A stretch of 13,682 bases of DNA from JBGPMO01 sp041487075 (GCA_041487075.1 JBGPMO010000007.1:1-13682); one strand, 5' to 3'; positions 1-6,427 are shown, counted from the stretch's first letter. Numbers and translations are program-made. Notes: generated from the sequence alone by a model not told the origin.

Positions 1-428
1 CGACCGCAGAAGAAGTAAAATTTTCGATCGGTTCCGCAATTCCGCTTTCCGAAAAGCTCGAGATGCCGATTCGCGGCCGCGACTTAATTACCGGGCTTCC
101 CAAGGAAATTATTCTTAAAGATACGCAGGTACGGGCAGCGATTGTAAAATCTCTCCGTTCCATCGTTGAGGCAGTTCGTGAAGTGCTCGAGCTTGCTCCC
201 CCTGAACTCGCTGGCGATATTCTCCGGCGCGGTATCAATCTCTGCGGCGGCGGCAGTTTGCTCAGGGGTTTTGACCAGTTGCTTGCGCGCGAACTCTCGG
301 TTGCAACCATGGTTATTGATGATCCTCTGACGTGCGTTGCCCGCGGCACGGGCATCGCCGTCGAGGAGATTACTCGGTACGGGCCGCTTCTTGAGAATCC
401 TTTGCGGCCGAAAGAAATTAAGCTATAA
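1..428 (+). CDS. mreB: Rod-shape-determining actin homologue MreB, C-terminal part (5' end outside window)
   Basis: The reading frame is open from base 3 and ends at a TAA. About 141 residues remain of a protein that is usually about 335-345 long. MreB is a cytoplasmic, membrane-associated actin-like ATPase that guides the lateral-wall elongation complex. Visible family features are the stretch TAEEVKFSIGSA at the start, the central RGRDLITGLPKEI segment, the phosphate-loop-like sequence CGGGSLLRG (about residues 81-89 of the fragment) and the C-terminal block DDPLTCVARGTG, which is nearly invariant in MreB. The glycine-rich loop has Cys where Thr is common (LCGGG rather than LTGGG). mreC follows 7 bases after the stop, which supports the usual mreBCD operon. 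The ATG at 63 is internal and not the real start. Identification is secure. Confidence 0.96.
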   Translation, partial: TAEEVKFSIGSAIPLSEKLEMPIRGRDLITGLPKEIILKDTQVRAAIVKSLRSIVEAVREVLELAPPELAGDILRRGINLCGGGSLLRGFDQLLARELSVATMVIDDPLTCVARGTGIAVEEITRYGPLLENPLRPKEIKL

Positions 429-435
429 TAACAGG

Positions 436-1158
436 GTGAAACGGATTATTTTTACGGTAGTAGCCATTGGCCTTGGCGGGTTGCTTCTTTTTATAGGCGG
501 AGGTCTGAGCGTTGCCGAGCGGAGTTCTGCGAGTGCCGGCGTATCCTCTGTTATCAAAACCTCGAATACCTTCTTTGCCCATCTTTTTGCACGGGTTAAA
601 ACAGACGAGGATTTCTCACGATTACGGGAAGAAAATTCACGCCTGAAAGCCGAGCTTCTTACGCTTCAAGAAGAGCCGGGCCGAAAAGAATCAGCGGGCA
701 AACACAGTGTAGTTGCCCGGGTTTTTTCAACCTATCCTTTTAATAACCACGGCCTTCTTACGGTGAATGCAGGCCTTCTCGAAGGTATTCAAAAAGGCAT
801 GCCAGTACTTGTTTCCGACACGATATTTTTGGGGCAGGTGGTTGAAGTGACGAATGGATTAAGCGTGGTGCGCACCATTTTTGATCCGGACTGGCAGTTG
901 TCCGCAAAAGCCGGGAATGACAGCGTTGACGGCCTTTTAATCGGCGGACGGAAGCCGCGGCTTACAATGATTCAAAAAGACGCAGCTTTTGCTTCGGGGG
1001 ATTCAATCTATTCGGCGGGCAGGGATTTTCCTTTCGGGCTTTTCATCGGTGAGGCGGAACGTGTGGAGCCAGCTGCCGACACGAATTTCAAGGAGGCATC
1101 CCTAGCATTTCCTTATACGCTCGATAACTTGACCGAGGTTTCTATCCTCACACAATGA
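436..1158 (+). CDS. mreC: Rod-shape-determining protein MreC
   Basis: I choose the GTG at 436, giving 240 residues, because it lies 7 bases after the mreB stop and is followed at once by the membrane anchor (about residues 4-22, IIFTVVAIGLGGLLLFIGGG). An upstream ATG at 337 is also in frame but would bury the start 92 bases inside mreB and add an Arg-rich, non-hydrophobic leader. MreC is a bitopic protein that links MreB to PBP2 outside the membrane. After the anchor comes a short coiled coil (about 56-80, with the heptad-like LREENSRLKAELLTL), then the beta-rich extracytoplasmic domain: NAGLLEGIQKGMPV (about 111-124) and GLIG-like glycine turns are typical of the family. The stop overlaps the mreD start (ATGA), a sign of translational coupling. 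No clear ribosome binding site is present. Confidence 0.93.
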   Translation: MKRIIFTVVAIGLGGLLLFIGGGLSVAERSSASAGVSSVIKTSNTFFAHLFARVKTDEDFSRLREENSRLKAELLTLQEEPGRKESAGKHSVVARVFSTYPFNNHGLLTVNAGLLEGIQKGMPVLVSDTIFLGQVVEVTNGLSVVRTIFDPDWQLSAKAGNDSVDGLLIGGRKPRLTMIQKDAAFASGDSIYSAGRDFPFGLFIGEAERVEPAADTNFKEASLAFPYTLDNLTEVSILTQ

Positions 1159-1631
1159 GGGAGGTGCTCCATGCGCGTGAACTTGCGATAGGTATCGCCT
1201 TGGTTGCTCTCGCCGCTATTGCGCAGGGAGCGCCTGCCATTGCCATTGCCGGAGTGAAGCCGAATGTAGTGCTTACCGTGCTTATTATTCTTTCGTTTTT
1301 TACGAGCGGCGTTTTCTCCTATTTTATTTTTCTTTTTGTCGGCGCCGTACTCCTTCGTTTCAGCTCTTCATTTGATCCAGCCCTGCTTGCGCTTTTAGTT
1401 ACCGCGCTCGGAGCATTCGCTCTTCATCGGCGGCTTCCCTGGCATGATGGCATCAACAACCTTGTTCTTATTGGAGTGGGGACCGTACTCTTCTACATCC
1501 TTGCTGATTTCCATTTTCTCACGATCGATCCATTCACGCTTTTTGGCGAGGCGGTTTATAATATGGTGGTGGGAACAGCGCTTTTTTTTCTCGTAACGTA
1601 TCTGTTTAGTCGAGGGAGACGAAATTTCTAA
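1155..1631 (+). CDS. mreD: Rod-shape-determining membrane protein MreD
   Basis: This 158-residue protein is almost entirely hydrophobic, with about five predicted membrane segments (roughly residues 10-28, 37-50, 53-68, 75-90 and 100-150 containing the last two) and a basic C-terminus (SRGRRNF). MreD sequences diverge strongly, so the call rests on size, topology and position between mreC and PBP2 rather than on residue motifs. The helix start pattern KPNVVLTVLII, with a Pro-Asn before the second helix, fits the family. In the cell it belongs to the elongasome and helps connect MreC and PBP2. The ATG overlaps the mreC stop by four bases, and PBP2 begins 3 bases after the mreD stop. No Shine-Dalgarno sequence lies at useful spacing; a GAGG lies about 16 bases upstream, which is too far. 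Confidence 0.87.
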   Translation: MREVLHARELAIGIALVALAAIAQGAPAIAIAGVKPNVVLTVLIILSFFTSGVFSYFIFLFVGAVLLRFSSSFDPALLALLVTALGAFALHRRLPWHDGINNLVLIGVGTVLFYILADFHFLTIDPFTLFGEAVYNMVVGTALFFLVTYLFSRGRRNF

Positions 1632-1634
1632 CCT

Positions 1635-3536
1635 ATGCGAAAACGCTTCACCTCTTCTCACGAGATTTCTCTTGAGGAGGGAATCACTGTCGGCACGAGC
1701 GAGTCGGATTACCTAGCACTTCCGGCTTCTCGGGAAGCCTTTTTTCTTATTGCGGCCGTTGCGGTCTTTGCGGTTGGGGGTACGGCTCTCAAAGCCGGAT
1801 TTTTAAATGTTGTCGGCGGAACATTTTATACGGCGCGCGCGAACGCGAATGTCAGCCGCGAAATTGTGCTACCCACGCGGCGCGCAGAGATTCTCGCGCG
1901 CGGCGGGGAAGTACTCGCTAAAAATGCAAATGCCTTCAGCATTTTTTTAAACATTCAGGCATTTCTCAAAGCCGGCGCGGCAGGGAACGAGCTCATCGCA
2001 AAACTCGCTCCTATTCTTGGGCTTCAGGAAGATGAAATAAAAGCAATGATCACCGGAGCAGATTTTGAGAAAGACACGTGGATCCCCATTGCGCGGACCA
2101 TTACACTTGCCGCTTCAATTGAAATAAAGGGGCTCATCAGTTCTCTCGGCACCCCGTCAATAATAAGAGTCGTGGATGATTTTGAGCGGGAGTATACGGA
2201 TGCTTCGGTATTCTCTTCTGTGGTTGGATACACCGGCGTCACCGACGGCAACGCGATTGTCGGAAAATCCGGCCTTGAATATTCGTACGATGCCGCGATC
2301 CGAGGAGAGGATGGAAAGTTTGTGGTGTATGAGGATGCTCGCGGCAACGCGATTGATAACCGAGTTGTTCGGGATCCGAAGCCGGCGCCTCCATTGCAAA
2401 CGACGATTGATGCTCCGTTCGAGCGTTATTTTTATGAGCGGTTCAGGCAAGGCCTTACGGACCTTGGCCGCTCTGCGGGAACGGGAATCGCACTTGACCC
2501 GAGGAATGGCGAGGTATTGGCGCTCGTGAGCTTCCCCTCATTCGACGCGAATATTTTTGTGGATCCTGCACGGCGCAACGAACGGGAGAATCTCCTCTCT
2601 GATGCTCGGGAGCCGCTTTTTAATCGCGCTCTTTCTGGGCTCTACAGCCCGGGGTCAACGATAAAGCCGTTGGTTGCGCTTGCGGCACTGCAAGAAGGTG
2701 TAATTCATGAGGCGGACCAAATTCTTTCAAAAGGCGCTTTGGAAATTCCGAATCCTTATGACGCAACTCGGCCAAGTGTGTTTCTTGATTGGAAGGCGCA
2801 TGGTTGGGTAAATGTCGTCTCCGCGCTCGCGCGATCGAGCAATATTTATTTTTATATCGTCGGGGGTGGTCTCCCGTATGGCATACCGTTTAATGAGCTT
2901 ATCCGCGGCAATATTAATCCGAAGGGTTTAGGGATCGATCGGCTGAAGTCATATTGGGAAAAGTTCGGGTTTGGTTCAAAAACGAATATCGATCTGCCGT
3001 TTGAAGCAAAAGGTTTTTTGCCTGATCCGGCTGAAAAACAAGCCCGCACTGGTGAGCCCTGGCGTATCGGCGACAGCTACAACGCTTCGATTGGGCAAGG
3101 TGATTTTCTCGTTACGCCGATTGAACTCGCCGCTTTTATTGCGGCGGTCGGGAATGGCGGTAAGCTTTGGAAACCGCATCTTCTCTTAGGGGCAACTCCC
3201 GAACTCACGGCCGACTATTCCAGTTGGAGTCAGGAATTTTCCATCGTTCGTCGCGGGCTTGAGGCCGCCGTTTCCGATCCCGCAGGATCCTCCCATATCC
3301 TTTCCGGCCTTCCGGTTTCGGTTGCGGGGAAAACTGGCACTCCGCAGATTGCGAATAAGACAAAAATTAATGCCTTATTTATGGGATATGCACCAACTGA
3401 TAATCCGGCAATCGCCATCCTTGTCTTAATTGAGAACGCTAAGGAGGGGAGTGTAAACGCGCTTCCGATCGCGAAGGATGTGATGAGATGGTATTATGAG
3501 CATAGGATAGCAACCGCTGCGCAAGGCGCAAATTAA
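1635..3536 (+). CDS. mrdA: Penicillin-binding protein 2 (peptidoglycan transpeptidase of cell elongation)
   Basis: The 633-residue length fits class B PBPs. The protein has a cytoplasmic N-terminus of about 33 residues, one membrane anchor (about 34-56), a pedestal/dimerisation domain starting with the PARRGEI-like segment TRRAEILARGGEVLA (about 81-95), and a transpeptidase domain. The three active-site motifs are all present: S341-T-I-K344 (acyl-enzyme serine and base), S401-S-N403, and K566-T-G-T569. It cross-links peptidoglycan in the lateral wall outside the membrane, working with MreC/MreD and a RodA glycosyltransferase. No rodA gene follows here; the next gene is galT-like, so RodA must be encoded elsewhere. 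The short gaps on both sides (3 and 2 bases) indicate co-transcription. The cytoplasmic tail is longer than in E. coli PBP2 and is rich in Ser and Glu. Confidence 0.95.
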   Translation: MRKRFTSSHEISLEEGITVGTSESDYLALPASREAFFLIAAVAVFAVGGTALKAGFLNVVGGTFYTARANANVSREIVLPTRRAEILARGGEVLAKNANAFSIFLNIQAFLKAGAAGNELIAKLAPILGLQEDEIKAMITGADFEKDTWIPIARTITLAASIEIKGLISSLGTPSIIRVVDDFEREYTDASVFSSVVGYTGVTDGNAIVGKSGLEYSYDAAIRGEDGKFVVYEDARGNAIDNRVVRDPKPAPPLQTTIDAPFERYFYERFRQGLTDLGRSAGTGIALDPRNGEVLALVSFPSFDANIFVDPARRNERENLLSDAREPLFNRALSGLYSPGSTIKPLVALAALQEGVIHEADQILSKGALEIPNPYDATRPSVFLDWKAHGWVNVVSALARSSNIYFYIVGGGLPYGIPFNELIRGNINPKGLGIDRLKSYWEKFGFGSKTNIDLPFEAKGFLPDPAEKQARTGEPWRIGDSYNASIGQGDFLVTPIELAAFIAAVGNGGKLWKPHLLLGATPELTADYSSWSQEFSIVRRGLEAAVSDPAGSSHILSGLPVSVAGKTGTPQIANKTKINALFMGYAPTDNPAIAILVLIENAKEGSVNALPIAKDVMRWYYEHRIATAAQGAN

Positions 3537-3538
3537 AT

Positions 3539-4531
3539 ATGAAACTTTCGGAACTGCGGCAAGATTTAGTTTCCGGCGATTGGATTGTAATCGCTCCTGC
3601 CCGAGAAGGGCGGCCTCACCCTTTTGCTTTGAAGAGCAGCCGCAAGCGGGCACCACGGAAGGGCTGCCCCTTTGAGGATCCGCCGAGCACGAATCATGCC
3701 GAGCCAGCGTTACAGGTGAATGATCGGCAGGGATGGCGCGTAATAATTGTTGAAAATAAGTATCCGGCATTTGCTCACCGAGCGGTTTGTTCGCCGATTT
3801 GGCGTCGCGGGCCGTATGCCGTTACCGACGGCGTTGGGCATCATGACCTCGTAATTACCCGAGACCACGATTCAGATTTTCCCGCTCTTTCCCGTGCGGC
3901 TGCGAACGAAGTCTTTCGGTCGTTTCAGGATCGTTATCTCATGCTTCTTGCGGATAAGTGCCTTGCTTATGTTTCGATATTTCATAATTGGGGACCGAAA
4001 GCCGGCGCTTCGGTGTATCATCCCCATTATCAAATTATTGCCATTCCAGTGGTGCCGCCTGATTTTGAACATTCACTCGCCGGTTCCACGCGATTCTTCC
4101 GTGAACATAAGACGTGCGTCCATTGCGCGATGATACGGTGGGAAAAGAAAGAAAAGCGTCGAATCATTTTTGAGAATGCTGGCGCGATTGCTTTTGCTCC
4201 GTTTGTTTCCCGCTCCAGTTTTGAGATTCGCGTGTTTCCGAAGCGCCACCTGCCTTATTTTGAAAATACGCCCGAAAATGATATAGCAGATGTCGTGGAA
4301 GCGCTGCAAGCTTCATTGCGTATGGTGCGGCGCCGGTTGGGAGATCCTGATTATAATTTTTTCATTCACACGTCTCCTATTCGTGACAAAAAGCATTATA
4401 AAAATTATCACTGGCATATTGAAATTATGCCAAATATTAATATCTCGGCTGGTTTTGAGTTGGGAACGGGCATTGAAATTAACTCCGTGGACCCTGACCA
4501 TGCGGCGAAGATTTTAAAAGGCAAGCGATAA
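3539..4531 (+). CDS. galT: GalT-family nucleotidylyltransferase (galactose-1-phosphate uridylyltransferase-like)
   Basis: This 330-residue protein has the two-HIT-domain layout of GalT and its relatives. It starts with the family-typical RQDLVSGDWIVIAPAR (residues 7-22). The catalytic motif is H161-P-H163-Y-Q165, in which H163 would carry the nucleotidyl group and H161 would bind metal. A second metal site is complete: C193-V-H-C196, H237 and H291/H293 (HWHIEIMP). The first site is altered: C43-P-F-E46 instead of Cys-x-x-Cys. GalT swaps UMP between UDP-glucose and galactose-1-phosphate; the related ADP-glucose phosphorylases use the same fold, and the segment around HPHYQ followed by PVVPP (171-174) resembles that branch as well. 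The exact substrate is therefore open. It lies 2 bases after PBP2 and 7 before tpiA, an unusual place for this enzyme, and suggests supply of activated sugars for the cell envelope. Confidence 0.85.
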   Translation: MKLSELRQDLVSGDWIVIAPAREGRPHPFALKSSRKRAPRKGCPFEDPPSTNHAEPALQVNDRQGWRVIIVENKYPAFAHRAVCSPIWRRGPYAVTDGVGHHDLVITRDHDSDFPALSRAAANEVFRSFQDRYLMLLADKCLAYVSIFHNWGPKAGASVYHPHYQIIAIPVVPPDFEHSLAGSTRFFREHKTCVHCAMIRWEKKEKRRIIFENAGAIAFAPFVSRSSFEIRVFPKRHLPYFENTPENDIADVVEALQASLRMVRRRLGDPDYNFFIHTSPIRDKKHYKNYHWHIEIMPNINISAGFELGTGIEINSVDPDHAAKILKGKR

Positions 4532-4538
4532 TTTCCTT

Positions 4539-5288
4539 ATGCATAAATTAATTATTGCTAATTGGAAGCTGAATCCGCAAACCGTGGAACAGGCAGAGGC
4601 GCTTGCAAAGGCGAGCGATGACGCGTCTCTCGTTATCGCTCCGCCTTTTCCTTTTTTGACCGCGGTATCGAAAGTGTTGAAGCAGTCACCGCTCGGAGCG
4701 CAGGATCTTTTCCCGGAGGATACCGGTTCTTTCACCGGCGAGGTTTCCGGGTCACAACTTGCCGCATTAGGGGTTGTCTATGTCATTATTGGCCATTCAG
4801 AACGTCGAAGATATTGGGGTGAGACAGACGAGGTTGTGGCAAAAAAAGTTGCAGCGGCGCTCCGGAATGGCATTACCCCAATTCTCTGTGTGGGTGAGAC
4901 AAGAGAAGAGCGTTCCGCCGGAGAGAGAGAAGAGGTTGTTTCCCGCGAGCTGAAGATTGGATTGTCCAATCTCTTGGACGCAAAGCCGCATCAAGCAAAA
5001 AAGATAGTCGTCGCTTACGAGCCCGTTTGGGCTATCAGCACCGAGCCCGGTGGCGAGGCCGACACTCCCGAGAATGCGCTCGAGATGATAGTATTCATCC
5101 GCCGCATCATCGCCTCGAGCGGATTTGCCATCACGCCCTCTCTCATTTATGGAGGATCGGTTAATAAAGGCAATGCAGAATCATTTTTAAAGCATAAAGA
5201 AATCGAAGGCGCTTTAGTCGGCGGCGCAAGTTTGAAGCAGGAAGAAATTAAAAAAATAGTTGCCATTGCCAAAAAATATACCAGGTAG
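4539..5288 (+). CDS. tpiA: Triosephosphate isomerase
   Basis: The 249-residue TIM barrel interconverts dihydroxyacetone phosphate and glyceraldehyde 3-phosphate in the cytoplasm. The active-site residues are all there: N8 and K10 (ANWK), H86 (IIGHSERR, the electrophile) and E161 (AYEPVWAI, the base). The phosphate-gripping segments YGGSVN (204-209) and ALVGGASL (225-232) are intact. The flexible lid after the catalytic Glu reads AISTEPGGEADTPE, three residues longer than the usual AIGTGKxATPE and without its GTGK hinge. The ATG is 7 bases after the galT stop, with no Shine-Dalgarno. The last three codons and the TAG lie inside the left arm of a perfect inverted repeat, so the mRNA probably ends with, or is protected by, a large hairpin there. 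Confidence 0.96.
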   Translation: MHKLIIANWKLNPQTVEQAEALAKASDDASLVIAPPFPFLTAVSKVLKQSPLGAQDLFPEDTGSFTGEVSGSQLAALGVVYVIIGHSERRRYWGETDEVVAKKVAAALRNGITPILCVGETREERSAGEREEVVSRELKIGLSNLLDAKPHQAKKIVVAYEPVWAISTEPGGEADTPENALEMIVFIRRIIASSGFAITPSLIYGGSVNKGNAESFLKHKEIEGALVGGASLKQEEIKKIVAIAKKYTR

Positions 5289-5349
5289 TGAAAACTCGAC
5301 TACAGGTATTCAGCCGCTTCGCAGCAGTCGAGTTTTCACTACCTGGTAT
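5278..5349. repeat. Perfect 24-bp inverted repeat with 24-base loop, overlapping the tpiA 3' end
   Basis: The left arm (5278-5301) and the right arm (5326-5349) are exact reverse complements over 24 bases, starting with ATACCAGGTAGTG on the left and ending with CACTACCTGGTAT on the right. The loop is 5302-5325. The arm includes the tpiA stop codon. No T-run follows, so it is not a classical intrinsic terminator. It could be an mRNA-stabilising hairpin, a small palindromic mobile element, or a fold-back artefact of assembly or amplification. The right arm also supplies part of a promoter-like sequence for the next gene. Confidence 0.9.
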
Positions 5350-5352
5350 GAT
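5344..5352 (+). promoter_or_regulatory. Possible extended -10 promoter for the SIMPL-domain gene
   Basis: TGGTATGAT fits the extended -10 pattern TGnTATAAT with one mismatch. No good -35 box lies upstream. Transcription would begin near 5359, about 20 bases before the start codon. Most of the element lies in the right arm of the inverted repeat. This is a pattern match only. Confidence 0.35.
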
Positions 5353-5378
5353 AAAGAATAAAAGATAAAAATCTTACT

Positions 5379-6152
5379 ATGGATAAATTAACTTCCAAAA
5401 CGCTTTTTTGGGTGCTGACCAATTTTATTCTCGCAGTTCTTCTCGTGCTGGGATTAAAAGTGCTTTTCCTTCATGCGCCGCTTCTTGAGCCGGAGATGAC
5501 GGTTACGGTTTCTGCCGAAGGGAAGGCCACGATTATTCCTGATATCGCGACCATTGATTTTTCCGTGATTTCGGAAGGGAAAGACCCTACCGCGATTCAG
5601 ACCGAGAATACCGGCAAAATGAATCAGGCAATTGATTTTGTGAAAAGCCAGGGCATTGATAAAAAAGATATTAAGACCACGGGTTATAATCTGTATCCGA
5701 AGTACGACTATACAAGAGTGGAGCCCCAGCTTTATCCGTATCCGCCGGGCAAACAAGTTTTGAGCGGCTACACCTTAACGCAGACCGTTGAAGTAAAAAT
5801 TCGTGATTTGAACAAGGTGGCGGCGATTCTCTCCGGCCTTCCGGGGAAGGGCGTGAACGAAGTCAATGGGCCGAATTTTACCGTTGAGGATCAAGATACA
5901 TATTTGAATGGCGCGCGTGAGGAAGCGTTTACAAAGGCGCGCGCGAAAGTGGAGGCAATGGCGAAGGCAAATGGCGTTCGGGTTGCCCGCGTCGTGACGT
6001 TTTCCGAGAATCAAGGCGGACCCATTTTCTATGCGCGAGCTGAAGCTATGGGTAAGGGAGGAGGAGACGCGACCACTCCGGTTCCGCCCACGGTTGAGCC
6101 GGGAAGCCAGGAGGTGAGCGTACAGGTGTCAGTGACTTACGCGATTCGGTAG
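5379..6152 (+). CDS. Membrane-anchored SIMPL (DUF541, YggE-like) domain protein
   Basis: The 257-residue protein has one N-terminal membrane segment (about 10-31, FWVLTNFILAVLLVLGLKVLF) and then an extracytoplasmic SIMPL domain. Family marks are the opening strand TVTVSAEGKATIIPDIATIDFSV (about 41-63), the block around GIDKKDIKTTGYNLYPKYDY (about 92-111), SGYTLTQTVEVKIRDL (about 129-144), the helix with AREEAFTKARAKVEAMA (about 179-195) and the final strand VSVQVSVTYAI. The exact biochemical role of SIMPL proteins is not established; they are found at the cell envelope, and E. coli YggE has been linked to oxidative stress. The C-terminal linker (about 226-245) is rich in Gly, Pro and Thr. The gene stands alone between the inverted repeat and a terminator-containing spacer, so it is likely monocistronic. 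No Shine-Dalgarno is seen; the ATG is the first in frame. Confidence 0.88.
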   Translation: MDKLTSKTLFWVLTNFILAVLLVLGLKVLFLHAPLLEPEMTVTVSAEGKATIIPDIATIDFSVISEGKDPTAIQTENTGKMNQAIDFVKSQGIDKKDIKTTGYNLYPKYDYTRVEPQLYPYPPGKQVLSGYTLTQTVEVKIRDLNKVAAILSGLPGKGVNEVNGPNFTVEDQDTYLNGAREEAFTKARAKVEAMAKANGVRVARVVTFSENQGGPIFYARAEAMGKGGGDATTPVPPTVEPGSQEVSVQVSVTYAIR

Positions 6153-6165
6153 TGAGGGGCAAGAC

Positions 6166-6194
6166 TTGACACGAGGAATACCCTGCGTTATCAT
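6166..6194 (+). promoter_or_regulatory. Near-consensus sigma70-type promoter in front of a possible small RNA or leader
   Basis: A perfect -35 TTGACA (6166-6171), a 17-base spacer and the -10 TATCAT (6189-6194) are present. This is the best promoter match in the window. Transcription should start near 6201-6202. No long gene begins nearby; the transcript would run into the terminator at 6265-6297 within about 95 bases. Confidence 0.75.
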
Positions 6195-6249
6195 GGCTCT
6201 CAGAGTGAGTGTTGATTATTCCTCGACGATGATATCGACCGAGGAATAA
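6172..6249. repeat. Three CGAGGAATA boxes (direct and inverted) around the promoter start
   Basis: CGAGGAATACC lies in the promoter spacer at 6172-6182 and CGAGGAATAACC at 6240-6251. Between them TTATTCCTCG (6216-6225) is the exact inverse of 6240-6249, giving a 10-bp stem with a 14-base loop that itself holds CGAT/ATCG. The copy inside the -35/-10 spacer is where a repressor would act, so operator function is possible. The inverted pair could equally be an RNA hairpin in the transcript. Confidence 0.6.
6205..6249 (+). CDS. Possible 14-codon leader peptide (speculative)
   Basis: A GTG about 4 bases after the predicted transcription start opens a 14-codon frame, read as MSVDYSSTMISTEE if the GTG initiates with Met, ending in TAA at 6247-6249. 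It contains four Ser and two Thr codons, and its last half covers the right arm of the 6216-6249 hairpin, an arrangement seen in attenuator leaders. An ATG at 6229 in the same frame would give only six residues. No ribosome binding site is possible at that spacing, so translation would have to be leaderless. Frames this short occur by chance. Confidence 0.15.
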   Translation: MSVDYSSTMISTEE

Positions 6250-6264
6250 CCAATCTATTTGTGG

Positions 6265-6297
6265 CCAAAACCCCCGCGCAAGCGCGGGTTTTGGTTT
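6265..6297 (+). terminator. Intrinsic terminator
   Basis: The core stem is CCCGCG (6273-6278) with CGCGGG (6283-6288) around a CAAG tetraloop, extended by AAAAC/GTTTT pairing with a CC bulge, and followed by TTTTGGTTT. It would end the small RNA/leader and also any read-through from the SIMPL gene. The A-tract on the left side makes weaker action on the - strand possible. Confidence 0.8.
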
Positions 6298-6320
6298 ATC
6301 AAATCATTTCCTGTTATGAT
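6291..6320 (+). promoter_or_regulatory. Probable promoter of murB
   Basis: A -35-like TTGGTT (6291-6296) is followed after 18 bases by the extended -10 TGTTATGAT (TG at 6312, hexamer TATGAT 6315-6320). It begins at the end of the preceding terminator, a sensible place for a fresh start. The predicted start near 6327 would give murB a 5' untranslated region of about 185 bases that includes the large hairpin at 6335-6427. The boxes are moderate matches. Confidence 0.4.
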
Positions 6321-6334
6321 GAAGAAGCTCAAAA

Positions 6335-6427
6335 ATTGGATTGTCCTTTGGAGTCGCAATGACGCGCACTCATTCAACACAAATAGAATTGGAGGTCACC
6401 ACTTGCGACTCCACAGGGCAATGCAAT
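6335..6427. repeat. 25-bp imperfect inverted repeat with 43-base spacer, upstream of murB
   Basis: Left arm 6335-6359 pairs with right arm 6403-6427 in register without gaps: 22 Watson-Crick pairs, one G-T pair and two mismatches. The inner 11 bases, TGGAGTCGCAA and TTGCGACTCCA, are perfect. The left arm plus its flank, GGATTG then GTCGCAATGACG, resembles in reverse the CGTCATTGCGA...CAATCC palindromes that I recall as dispersed repeats in many bacterial genomes; this is memory, not a search. The remaining bases to murB (6428-6512) hold nothing else I recognise. Confidence 0.75.

Larger units (their letters stand above)
6201..6297 (+). ncRNA. Possible ~95-nt small RNA or attenuated leader transcript
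   Basis: The boundaries are inferred from the promoter at 6166-6194 and the intrinsic terminator ending near 6297. The RNA would contain two hairpins: 6216-6249 (10-bp stem, TTATTCCTCG with CGAGGAATAA) and the GC-rich terminator hairpin. I recognise no Rfam-type family. It may be a free-standing small RNA, or a leader whose read-through feeds murB about 215 bases downstream. Confidence 0.4.

Noticed and set aside
337..435. Upstream in-frame start for mreC
   Set aside because: It lies deep inside mreB; the added residues are Arg-rich and precede the membrane anchor, whereas the GTG at 436 starts right at it.
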